In this document: positions 1-5,419 of the stretch, in pieces | How positions within the stretch are numbered: position 1 is the stretch's first letter | Layout: each line of letters begins with the position of its first letter | DNA from: Trueperaceae bacterium | GTDB taxonomy: Bacteria > Deinococcota > Deinococci > Deinococcales > Trueperaceae | NCBI GenBank assembly: GCA_024636105.1 | Contig: JAGXHO010000109.1 | Span: 1 to 5,419, forward strand | Direction: 5' to 3' | Length of the DNA stretch: 5,419 nt | Notes under the pieces: model-generated | Told to the model about the DNA's origin: nothing | Database searches by the model: none | The model's input: the letters and a program-made list of their open reading frames with translations, nothing else | Position numbers and translations under genes: made by a program

Positions 1-1
1 C

Positions 2-826
2 GTGTTCCGCAACTTCGTGGTGCGCGGGTCGCCCGCCGAAGGCCTGTTCCTCGGCGCGTCCGACGACGTCGTGATCGCGAACGTGCGCGTTCACGAGTCC
101 GCCGCCAGCGGCATCTTGAGCCTCGGCGGCGACCGCAACCTGTTCAGCCAGGTGATCGTCCACGACAACGTCGACCGTCCGGACGGCGGGGACGCCGATG
201 GCATCAGCATCTCGAGCGGCAACGGCAACCGGATCGAGCGCTGCATCGCGTACCGCAACTCCGACGACGGCGTGGATACCTGGCTCTCCACGAACACCCT
301 CGTCGAGCGCTGCCTGGCGTTCGCCAACGGTCGGCTGGACGGCGACGGCAACGGCATCAAGGCCGGCGGCGGCGGTGCGCGCGTGGGCACCGTGGTGCGA
401 TGGAGCGTCGCCTTCGGCAACCGCGCCAACGGCTTCGATGCCAACTCCGGTCGCGGCGTGCGCTTCGAACAGAACACGGCCTTCGGCAACGGGGGCTACG
501 GCTACGAACTCGACGACGCGATCGCGCGGAACAACCTCGCGGTCGACAACGCGGCGGGCGCGCGGTCGCAGGCGAGCACGACGCGCCTGGAAGCCGGGAA
601 CTCGTGGAGCCTCGGTCGCCCGGTGGACGCTTCGGTGTTCGTCAGCATCGACCCGACCGATTCGGACTTCTTGGCGCTGCGGCGCGACGGGCTCGCGGCG
701 TCCGCGGGGGTGCCGCTCGACGATTCCTCGCTACCGTCCGACCTGGGCGCGATGCCCGTGGGGCGCGACCTGGACGACCTGATCGGTACCTCGGTGGCGC
801 CCTTCAGTGGGGCCGCCGCGCCCTGA
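2..826 (+). CDS. Right-handed parallel beta-helix protein, polysaccharide lyase family 9-like, 5' partial
   Basis: The visible 274 residues are the C-terminal part of a secreted-type beta-helix protein; the frame is open to the left edge, so the GTG at base 2 is not taken as the true start and any signal peptide is out of view. Successive rungs carry a repeated pattern: IAYRN (82-86), LAFAN (105-109), VAFGN (136-140), TAFGN (159-163) and LAVDN (179-183), which looks like an asparagine ladder. Acidic residues in GDADG (D64, D66), NSDDGVD (D88, D89, D92) and lysine K120 in DGNGIK match, in order and approximate spacing, the calcium-binding aspartates and catalytic lysine of family 9 pectate lyases such as Pel9A, as I remember them. 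Residues about 200-274 leave the helix and include a D-L-G-A segment (247-250) common near the ends of beta-helix proteins. It converges on a polysaccharide operon. Lyase activity and substrate are inferred; it could be a non-catalytic binding or structural beta-helix. Confidence 0.82.
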   Translation: MFRNFVVRGSPAEGLFLGASDDVVIANVRVHESAASGILSLGGDRNLFSQVIVHDNVDRPDGGDADGISISSGNGNRIERCIAYRNSDDGVDTWLSTNTLVERCLAFANGRLDGDGNGIKAGGGGARVGTVVRWSVAFGNRANGFDANSGRGVRFEQNTAFGNGGYGYELDDAIARNNLAVDNAAGARSQASTTRLEAGNSWSLGRPVDASVFVSIDPTDSDFLALRRDGLAASAGVPLDDSSLPSDLGAMPVGRDLDDLIGTSVAPFSGAAAP

Positions 827-1982
827 TCGGCGCCGCCTCCTCGATCAGGCGCTCGTACAGGGCGTCGTGGGCGGCCAAGACGGGGCGAAGGTCGAACGCG
901 CGCATGGCCTCGCGGCCGGCACGGCCGAGCGCTGCCGCTTCGGAGGGATCGTCGACCACGCGCCGGAGCGCCGCCGCCAGCGCCTCGACGTCGCCGACGT
1001 CCACGAGCAGCCCGGTCTCCGGCGTGACGAGCTCGGTGACGCCGCGCACGCGCGTGGCGATCACCGGGCGCTCGAGGCACGACCCCTCCATGATCGACCG
1101 CGGCAACCCTTCCCGCTCCGAGGGCAGGGCGAGCGCTACCGAGGCGCGCAGCAGCGCCGGGACGTCGCTCCGGTAGCCCAGCAACCGCACCCGGTCGCCG
1201 ATGCCCAGCGCCGCCGCCTGCGCGCGCACCGCGTCCTCCAGCGGGCCCACCCCGGCGAGCGCCAGCACCAGGTGCGGCCGATCGGCGCGGGCCAGCGCCG
1301 CGACCAGGTCGCGATGGCGCTTGCCGGGGTTGAACTCCGCGAGCATCGTCACCAGCGGTTGCCCCGGGGCGAGGCCGAGCTCCGCGCGCACGCGCGCCAC
1401 GTCGGCGTCGGTGACGGCCGCCGGGTCGTACCGGTCGGTGTCGACGCCGATGCCGGGCATGTAGGTGACCCGCTCGCGGCTGGCGAACGGCCAGCGCTGC
1501 GCGGCAGCCTCGTCCTCCCGGTTGATGACCACCTGCGCGTCCGTCCAGCGGCTCGCCAGCACCTCGATCCCGTAGAACACCGCGTTGCGGTGGGGGGCGT
1601 TGCCCTTGAAGAAGTGGAACCCATGGGCCGTGTACACGACCCGCACGCCCGTGCGGCGACGCAGGCCGCGCAGCGCGAAGCGCGTGACGAAGGCGGCGAT
1701 CGGGTCGTGCACGTGCACCAGGTCGTAGTCCTCGCGCTCGACCAGCGCCTGCAGCACGCGCACCGCTTCGGTCAGGTTGGCGGGGTCGGCCGGGGATCGC
1801 GACCATGGAACGTGGTGGACGGCGTCGAAGGCCTCCACGACCGCCGGTGCCTCGGGTGCGCCGCGCGCCGCCGCAGCGACCCGCCAGCCGCGGGCCCGAT
1901 AGTGGGCGGCGTACGGCAAGAGGAAGGCCTTGAGCGTGTCGGGCACGCTCGCGACGATCAGCAGGCGGAGCGCTTCGCTCAC
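804..1982 (-). CDS. GT4-family glycosyltransferase, EpsD/CapM-like
   Basis: This 392-residue protein is a GT-B fold retaining glycosyltransferase that would move a sugar from a nucleotide-sugar donor to a (probably lipid-linked) polysaccharide intermediate in the cytoplasm. The N-terminal acceptor domain starts with LRLLIVASVPDTLKAFLLPY (residues 5-24), has VHVHD (89-93), and then YTAHGFHFFKG (117-127), a signature I associate with EpsD/CapM-type exopolysaccharide and capsule enzymes. The C-terminal donor domain has EFNPGKRH (216-223) in place of the usual GRLxxxKG loop and an intact EX7E motif (E291, E299). The GTG at 1982 was chosen because homology-like sequence begins there and it overlaps the epimerase stop as GTGA; the frame stays open further upstream, but that stretch is antisense-style noise inside the epimerase. 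It is the last gene of the operon, and its final codons overlap the convergent beta-helix gene by 23 bases. Donor, acceptor and linkage cannot be read from sequence. Confidence 0.93.
   Translation of the reverse strand: MSEALRLLIVASVPDTLKAFLLPYAAHYRARGWRVAAAARGAPEAPAVVEAFDAVHHVPWSRSPADPANLTEAVRVLQALVEREDYDLVHVHDPIAAFVTRFALRGLRRRTGVRVVYTAHGFHFFKGNAPHRNAVFYGIEVLASRWTDAQVVINREDEAAAQRWPFASRERVTYMPGIGVDTDRYDPAAVTDADVARVRAELGLAPGQPLVTMLAEFNPGKRHRDLVAALARADRPHLVLALAGVGPLEDAVRAQAAALGIGDRVRLLGYRSDVPALLRASVALALPSEREGLPRSIMEGSCLERPVIATRVRGVTELVTPETGLLVDVGDVEALAAALRRVVDDPSEAAALGRAGREAMRAFDLRPVLAAHDALYERLIEEAAPIRARRPH
822..849. repeat. Short inverted repeat at the convergent gene ends
   Basis: CCTGATCG (822-829) is perfectly inverted as CGATCAGG (842-849) with a 12-base loop. 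The left arm covers the stop codon of the beta-helix gene, and the whole element lies inside the last codons of the minus-strand glycosyltransferase. There is no T-tract after it on either strand, so it is not a classical intrinsic terminator. It could still act as a hairpin protecting or ending the plus-strand transcript, or be chance. Confidence 0.3.
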
Positions 1983-3055
1983 GCACCCTCGCTCAGGAAC
2001 CAGCCGACGGTGTGAGCGATGCCGGTGGCGACGTCCACGACCGGCCGGTCGCCGAGCTCGCGCTCGGCGCGGCCGACGTCGGCGCGAGAGTGGCGCACGT
2101 CGCCCAGGCGCGGCGGACCGTGTTCGGCCTGCGCGGCGGCCACGCCGGCGGGCGCCGCGGGGTGCGCGGCGAGCGCGTCGCGGAGCGCGTCGAACAACTC
2201 GAGCAGGTCGGTGCTGCCCCCCGTGGCGACGTTGTAGACGCGATGCCAGCCGGGTTCCGCCGGGTGGGTGGCCGCCAGCAGGTTGGCGCCCACCACGTTG
2301 GCCACGTGGCAGAAGTCGCGGGTCTGGCCGCCGTCGCCGTGCACGACGCAGGCGGCGCCGTTGCGAAGGCGGTCGATCCAGGCGGGGATCACCGCTGCGT
2401 ACGCGCCCGCCGGGTCTTGGCGAGGACCGAAGACGTTGAAGTAGCGCAGCCCCACCGAGCGGGTACCGCCGGTGGCGGCGAAGGCGGCGGCGTAGAGCTC
2501 GTTCGCCGACTTGCTCGCCGCGTACATCGAGAGCGGCGCGCCGAGCACCTCCTCGCGCTTGACCGGGGCGTCGTCGTCCCCGTAGCTGGCGCTGGACGCG
2601 GCGTACACGACGCGCTCGACGCCGGCCGCCTCCGCCGCCTGCAAGACGTTCAGGAAGCCCTCGACGTTCACGCGGTGGCAGCCGAACGGGTCCTCGACCG
2701 ACTTGGGCACCGAGACGAACGCGGCATGGTGGAGCACCACGTCGGCGCCGCGCACCGCGGCGGCCACGTCGTCGGGACGGGTCACGTCGCCCTCGACGAA
2801 GCGGTACCGCTCCGCGGCGGCCGCGCCCACGCGGGCGCGCACGTCCTCGACGTTCGCGCGGTAGCCGGTGCTCAGGTCGTCGAGCCCTACCACCGTCTGC
2901 CCCCACCCCAGCAGCGCTTGCGTGAGGTGCGAGCCGATGAAACCGGCGGCTCCGGTGACGGCGAAGGAGCGCGGGCGCGCTCGCAGGGCAGCGATCCGTT
3001 CGGCGTACGGCTCGACGTCGTCGAGGAAGCGGCGGACGTCGGTGGGGTCGGTCAT
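1979..3055 (-). CDS. UDP-N-acetylglucosamine 4-epimerase (WbpP/TviC type)
   Basis: This 358-residue extended short-chain dehydrogenase/reductase probably interconverts UDP-GlcNAc and UDP-GalNAc (or the uronate forms) using bound NAD(+). Visible features are the NAD-binding GAAGFIG loop (35-41), LHHAAFVSVPKS (108-119), SSAS with candidate catalytic Ser (154-157), the YAASK catalytic pair Y178/K182, RYFNVFGPRQDP (204-215), RDFCH (246-250) and GDVRHS (318-323). The long N-terminal extension before the Rossmann loop and the block order match WbpP (341 residues) and TviC rather than short GalE enzymes. S323 falls where WbpP has Ser306 and E. coli GalE has Tyr299, the residue that opens the pocket to N-acetylated sugars. 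A GGAGG site lies 7 bases before the ATG. The ATG overlaps the upstream glycosyltransferase stop and the stop overlaps the next GTG, so translation is probably coupled. Epimerase class is secure; the exact substrate is inferred. Confidence 0.93.
   Translation of the reverse strand: MTDPTDVRRFLDDVEPYAERIAALRARPRSFAVTGAAGFIGSHLTQALLGWGQTVVGLDDLSTGYRANVEDVRARVGAAAAERYRFVEGDVTRPDDVAAAVRGADVVLHHAAFVSVPKSVEDPFGCHRVNVEGFLNVLQAAEAAGVERVVYAASSASYGDDDAPVKREEVLGAPLSMYAASKSANELYAAAFAATGGTRSVGLRYFNVFGPRQDPAGAYAAVIPAWIDRLRNGAACVVHGDGGQTRDFCHVANVVGANLLAATHPAEPGWHRVYNVATGGSTDLLELFDALRDALAAHPAAPAGVAAAQAEHGPPRLGDVRHSRADVGRAERELGDRPVVDVATGIAHTVGWFLSEGA
1987..1990 (-). promoter_or_regulatory. Weak ribosome binding site for the 804-1982 glycosyltransferase
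   Basis: The minus strand has GAGG, four bases before the GTG start. It is short and close, so the GTGA overlap with the epimerase stop is likely to be the main route to initiation. Confidence 0.35.
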
Positions 3056-4191
3056 CGGGGGTCCTCCATCGGGGTGCCGGCGAGCAGGCGGCGGTAGAGC
3101 GCGATCCAAGCGTCGACGACGCGCCCGAGGTCGAACTCGGCGGCGACGTGCGCGCGCGCCGAGCGCCCCCAAGCCGCGCGTTCGGTCGCCGTCAGCGCCA
3201 TGGTCTCGCTCATCGCCGCGGCGAGCGCGGCTGGCTCGTGGGGCGGCACCAAGCGGCCGGTGGCGCCGTCGCGAACGATCTCGGCGTTCCCGCCGACGTC
3301 GGTCGCGACGATCGGCAAGCCGCTCGCACCGGCCTCGAGGAGCACCATCGGCAGCCCCTCCCAGGCCGACGACATCGCGTAGCCGTCGGCGGCGCGCATC
3401 AGGTCGGGCACGTCGGCGCGCGCACCCAGGAAGCGCACCCGTGCCGGGTCGAGACCCAGGGCGTCGCGGCGCGCTTCGAGCTCGGCGCGGAGCGGCCCAT
3501 CGCCCACGAGCAGCAGCACCGCGCGCGGCGGCAGCGTGCGCGCCGCCTCCAGCATCGTGGGCACGTCCTTCTGCGGCTCCAAGCGCCCCACCGCCAGCCA
3601 GGCGAAGGCGTCGTCGGACAGCTCCAGGGCGGCTCGCACACGGGCGCGCGCCTCGGGATCGGGCTCGAAGCCGGCGACGTCGAGCCCGTTGGGCATGCGC
3701 ACGATGCGCCCGTGCGGGGCGGCGCGCACCGACACGTAGCGGTCGACGGCGGCCTGGCAGACGTTGGTGGTGAGGTCGCCGAGGCCGTCGGTGGCGCGGT
3801 AGGCGAGCTCGCGCCAGCGGGCGCCCTCGGTGAGGTTGTGGGCGGTCGACACGAGCACCGGCACGCGCGCCAGCGGGCGCGCCAGGCGCGCGAGCAGCAC
3901 GGCGTGCACCATGTGCGCGTGGGCCACGTCGGGGCGGAAGGTGCGCCAGGCGCGCGCCAGACGAACGAGGGCACGCGGGTCGGGGATGCCGGAGCGCATG
4001 CCGAGGTCCAAGGACTCGATCCCGTGCAGGGCGAGGTCGTAGACGTACGCCTCGGGTCGGCGCATGCTGACGACCTGAACCGGATGACCGCGTTTGCGCA
4101 GCTCCTGCGCGAGCAGGAAGACCTGCGTCTCGGCGCCGCCGCGCAGGAGCGAGGTGGTGACGAGCGAGATGCGTTCGAGGGGCTGCGTCAT
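3052..4191 (-). CDS. GT4-family glycosyltransferase
   Basis: This 379-residue GT-B glycosyltransferase has LLRGGAETQ (15-23), the glycine-rich N-terminal loop typical of GT4 enzymes in polysaccharide clusters, then VAHAHMVHA (89-97), STAHN (115-119) and MPNGLD (166-171) at the interdomain region. The donor domain carries VGRLEPQKD (201-209) with the Arg and Lys that usually contact the donor diphosphate, VGDGPLR (229-235), and an intact EX7E motif, E278 and E286, in SSAWEGLPMVLLEAG. Length is normal for the family and there is no membrane segment, so it should act in the cytoplasm or at the inner face of the membrane. The ATG overlaps the upstream glycosyltransferase stop by four bases (ATGA), and its own stop overlaps the epimerase ATG the same way. 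It resembles the upstream neighbour at the GRLEPQK and SSAWEGLP blocks, as expected for two members of one family. Donor sugar and linkage are unknown. Confidence 0.94.
   Translation of the reverse strand: MTQPLERISLVTTSLLRGGAETQVFLLAQELRKRGHPVQVVSMRRPEAYVYDLALHGIESLDLGMRSGIPDPRALVRLARAWRTFRPDVAHAHMVHAVLLARLARPLARVPVLVSTAHNLTEGARWRELAYRATDGLGDLTTNVCQAAVDRYVSVRAAPHGRIVRMPNGLDVAGFEPDPEARARVRAALELSDDAFAWLAVGRLEPQKDVPTMLEAARTLPPRAVLLLVGDGPLRAELEARRDALGLDPARVRFLGARADVPDLMRAADGYAMSSAWEGLPMVLLEAGASGLPIVATDVGGNAEIVRDGATGRLVPPHEPAALAAAMSETMALTATERAAWGRSARAHVAAEFDLGRVVDAWIALYRRLLAGTPMEDPR
3063..3067 (-). promoter_or_regulatory. Ribosome binding site for the epimerase
   Basis: The minus strand reads GGAGG, seven bases before the ATG at 3055. 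Spacing and sequence are ideal and fix the epimerase start even though the gene lies inside a longer open frame. The site is within the last codons of the upstream glycosyltransferase. Confidence 0.75.
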
Positions 4192-5303
4192 GGGGCCACC
4201 ACCCGTGGCTGCAACCCCAGGACGCTCTCGTAGCGCGCGGCGATCGTCTCGGGGGCGTACCGCGCGCGCCAGGTGGCGTCCATCGGCCGCCGATCGCCGG
4301 CCAGGGCGGCGACGATCGCGTCGGCCATGGCGGGCTCGTCGCCCACGGGCACCAGCCACCCCAAACGACCACCGTCGGTGACCTCCGCCGGGCCACTCGG
4401 GCAGTCGGTGGCGACCGCAGGCGTATCCAGCGCCATCGCTTGGATGAGCACGTTGGGAAGGCCCTCCCAGGCCGACGAGAGCACGAACGCGCCTGCCGAG
4501 GCCAGCGCGGGGAACGGGTCGGGGTCGAAGCCGGGCATCGCGACGGCGTCGACGACCCCGAGGTCGACTGCTAGAGCCTCGAGCTCGGGGCGGCGGCCCC
4601 CCTCGCCCAAGATCAGCAGCCGGCACGGGCGGCGCCCGCGCGCGGCGGCGAAGGCGCGGAGCAGCACGTCGAAGCCCTTCTGCGGCTCGAGGCGGCCGAC
4701 GCCCAGCACCACGGGCGGGCCGCCGTCGTGGAACCACGGGTGCGCCGGTGCGCGGCCGGCGCCGGCGAGCACCCGCGGGGTGACGACCGGGTTGCCGATC
4801 ACCACGACGTTGTCGGCGGGCACGCCCAGCCCGTCGCGGACGGCGCGCGCCACCCCCTCGCTCACCGCTACCACGCGGTGCGCGCGCGGGTAGAGGCGGC
4901 GCATCAGCCAGCCCACCACCCGGCCGCGGCCGCCGTCGGAGCCGAGGTCGAGCGGCGCGGTGTTGGCTTCGCGCACGACGACGCGCACCCCTGGGGCGAA
5001 GCGGGCCGCGAGCAGGGCGACCACGTTGGCGTGTTCGAGGGTGGCGAGCATGGCGTGCGGGCGGCGGCCACGGAGGTACCGCACCAGCGCCGGCAGCGCG
5101 GCCGCCACCCGGCCCGCACGCAGGTCGACGATCGGCACCGATGCCGGCACGTCGGAGAGGAAGGGACCGGAGCGATCGGCAAGCACCAGCTCGACCCGGT
5201 GGCCCGCCGCGGCGAGCGTGGTGGCAAGGTCCACCACCACCCGCTCGGCGCCACCACCGGCAAGCGAAGGGAGGAAGAGCGCGAGGTCGGGGCGCTCGGT
5301 CAC
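4188..5303 (-). CDS. GT4-family glycosyltransferase with Gln in the EX7E motif
   Basis: This 371-residue protein is a second GT-B, GT4-type glycosyltransferase. It has LAGGGAERVVVDLA (14-27) at the N-terminal loop, LEHANVVALLAARF (89-102), REANTAP (111-117), VIGNPV (168-173) at the domain junction, VGRLEPQKGFDVLL (202-215) and ILGEGGRRPEL (231-241). The EX7E position reads E280 followed seven residues later by Q288 (WEGLPNVLIQAM), so the second Glu is replaced by Gln, encoded by CAA. The ATDCPSGPAEV block (298-308) is typical of GT4 enzymes related to PglJ/PglH-type and capsule transferases. The start is GTG at 5303, preceded by GAGGAGG four bases upstream and overlapping the stop of the upstream gene as GTGA. 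The stop overlaps the next glycosyltransferase's ATG. No signal peptide or membrane segment is visible. An enzyme is likely; the donor sugar is unknown, and the Gln may mark a subfamily rather than loss of activity. Confidence 0.93.
   Translation of the reverse strand: MTERPDLALFLPSLAGGGAERVVVDLATTLAAAGHRVELVLADRSGPFLSDVPASVPIVDLRAGRVAAALPALVRYLRGRRPHAMLATLEHANVVALLAARFAPGVRVVVREANTAPLDLGSDGGRGRVVGWLMRRLYPRAHRVVAVSEGVARAVRDGLGVPADNVVVIGNPVVTPRVLAGAGRAPAHPWFHDGGPPVVLGVGRLEPQKGFDVLLRAFAAARGRRPCRLLILGEGGRRPELEALAVDLGVVDAVAMPGFDPDPFPALASAGAFVLSSAWEGLPNVLIQAMALDTPAVATDCPSGPAEVTDGGRLGWLVPVGDEPAMADAIVAALAGDRRPMDATWRARYAPETIAARYESVLGLQPRVVAP
4196..4203 (-). promoter_or_regulatory. Weak ribosome binding site for the 3052-4191 glycosyltransferase
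   Basis: The minus strand reads GGTGGTGG followed by four C residues and then ATG. The match to the consensus is imperfect, so initiation here probably leans on ribosomes finishing the upstream gene, whose stop overlaps this ATG. Confidence 0.4.
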
Positions 5304-5419
5304 GACGCCTCCTCGGCGGGCGCGCCGCCGGTCGCGCTGCTCGCGCCGCCGCTCGCGCCGCCGCGCGTCCCGCCGCGCGGCAAGAGCGCGTCGTGCGCAG
5401 CCCAGAACCGGTCGGCCGC
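5300..5419 (-). CDS. C-terminal end of an unidentified upstream gene, partial
   Basis: Reading leftward from the window edge, one frame is open for 39 residues and ends in TGA at 5302-5300, exactly overlapping the GTG of the next gene by four bases, the same arrangement as the other three junctions in this operon. The visible residues begin AADRFWAAHDALLPRG, which looks like a normal protein helix, then become a low-complexity Gly/Ala/Ser tail (GGTRGGASGGASSATGGAP) and finish AEEAS. The segment is too short and its start is off the window, so I do not recognise the protein. By position it is probably another polysaccharide gene (glycosyltransferase, polymerase or flippase are all possible). 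The low-complexity tail looks like a disordered C-terminus. Support rests on the overlap pattern and the open frame; a chance open frame of this length is not unusual in such GC-rich DNA. Confidence 0.62.
   Translation of the reverse strand, partial: AADRFWAAHDALLPRGGTRGGASGGASSATGGAPAEEAS
5308..5314 (-). promoter_or_regulatory. Ribosome binding site for the 4188-5303 glycosyltransferase
   Basis: The minus strand reads GAGGAGG here, four bases before the GTG at 5303. It is a strong match to the Shine-Dalgarno consensus, though close to the start codon, and supports GTG as the true start. The same bases encode two glutamates near the end of the upstream partial gene. Confidence 0.7.
5318..5362 (-). 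repeat. In-frame 12-base tandem repeat encoding GGAS
   Basis: On the minus strand GGCGGCGCGAGC occurs twice in tandem (5362-5351 and 5350-5339). After a 9-base spacer a third, degraded copy reads GGCGGCGCGCCC (5329-5318). The unit keeps the reading frame of the upstream partial gene and makes its Gly/Ala/Ser tail. Copy number could vary between strains by slippage without breaking the frame. Confidence 0.6.

Noticed and set aside
198..1176. Alternative plus-strand frames inside the beta-helix gene
   Set aside because: Frames at 198-782 and 400-1176 are Arg/Ala/Ser-rich and lack the rung periodicity. The 2-826 frame explains the region.
807..2015. Long plus-strand open frame (about 400 codons) antisense to the EpsD-like transferase
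   Set aside because: The translation is rich in Arg, His and Gly with no recognisable domain, which is the usual mirror of GC-rich coding DNA. The minus-strand frame has clear GT4 motifs.
1983..2906. Upstream extension of the EpsD-like glycosyltransferase to a 700-residue protein
   Set aside because: The extra 308 residues are Arg/Gly-rich noise lying inside the epimerase in another frame. Family-like sequence starts at the GTG at 1982, which also overlaps the epimerase stop.
2012..3097. Long plus-strand open frame (361 codons) antisense to the epimerase
   Set aside because: No domain-like blocks and skewed composition; the minus strand encodes all the epimerase motifs across the same bases.
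3148..4233. Long plus-strand open frame (361 codons) antisense to the middle glycosyltransferase
   Set aside because: Composition of a shadow frame, no plausible ribosome binding context, and full conflict with a well-supported gene.
3056..4396. Upstream extension of the epimerase to 805 residues, or a transferase-epimerase fusion
   Set aside because: The extension is Arg/Ala/His-rich shadow sequence. A GGAGG site at correct spacing and the ATGA overlap place the start at 3055.
4192..4737. Upstream extension of the middle glycosyltransferase to 561 residues
   Set aside because: The extension overlaps the real upstream transferase in a different frame and has low-complexity Arg-rich sequence. 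The ATG at 4191 begins immediately before the conserved N-terminal strand.
1..5419. CRISPR, tRNA, insertion-sequence ends, phage or defence genes
   Set aside because: I looked for spaced direct repeats, tRNA-like cloverleaf ends, terminal inverted repeats and transposase or nuclease motifs on both strands and saw none. The bases are almost entirely accounted for by six coding regions.

Overview
This window is a gene-dense piece of a cell-surface or exopolysaccharide biosynthesis locus from a very GC-rich bacterium. By eye the G+C is about 70% or more, strongly biased to G/C at third codon positions; I did not count it. The mix of ATG and GTG starts, GGAGG-type ribosome binding sites and tightly overlapping genes fits a bacterial chromosome. 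My best guess at a lineage is a Deinococcota/Trueperaceae-like or similarly GC-rich group. That is a weak impression from protein style, and no marker gene here settles it. There are no RNA genes, insertion sequences, CRISPR arrays or phage genes, and almost no non-coding DNA.

Layout. On the plus strand, 2-826 is the C-terminal part of a right-handed parallel beta-helix protein with a residue pattern like polysaccharide lyase family 9; its beginning lies off the left edge. Everything else is on the minus strand and reads right to left. First comes the 39-residue C-terminal end of an unidentified gene (5300-5419), then a GT4 glycosyltransferase (4188-5303), a second GT4 glycosyltransferase (3052-4191), a WbpP/TviC-type UDP-N-acetylhexosamine 4-epimerase (1979-3055), and a third, EpsD/CapM-like GT4 glycosyltransferase (804-1982). 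All four minus-strand junctions are 4-base start/stop overlaps (GTGA or ATGA). The last minus-strand gene ends 23 bases inside the 3' end of the plus-strand beta-helix gene, so the two transcription units converge with no spacer.

How the genes fit together. The epimerase would supply UDP-GalNAc (or UDP-GalNAcA) from the gluco epimer. The three cytoplasmic GT4 enzymes would add sugars from nucleotide-sugar donors to a growing, probably lipid-linked, oligosaccharide. Flippase, polymerase and priming transferase are not in the window and should lie upstream (to the right) or elsewhere. The convergent beta-helix protein could be a secreted lyase or binding protein acting on the same or another polysaccharide; this is inference from position and residue pattern only. 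I see no wholly new system. The most informative points are the lyase-like residues in the beta-helix protein, the Ser that marks the epimerase as an N-acetyl-sugar enzyme, a Glu-to-Gln change in the EX7E motif of one glycosyltransferase, and the unbroken chain of 4-base overlaps.
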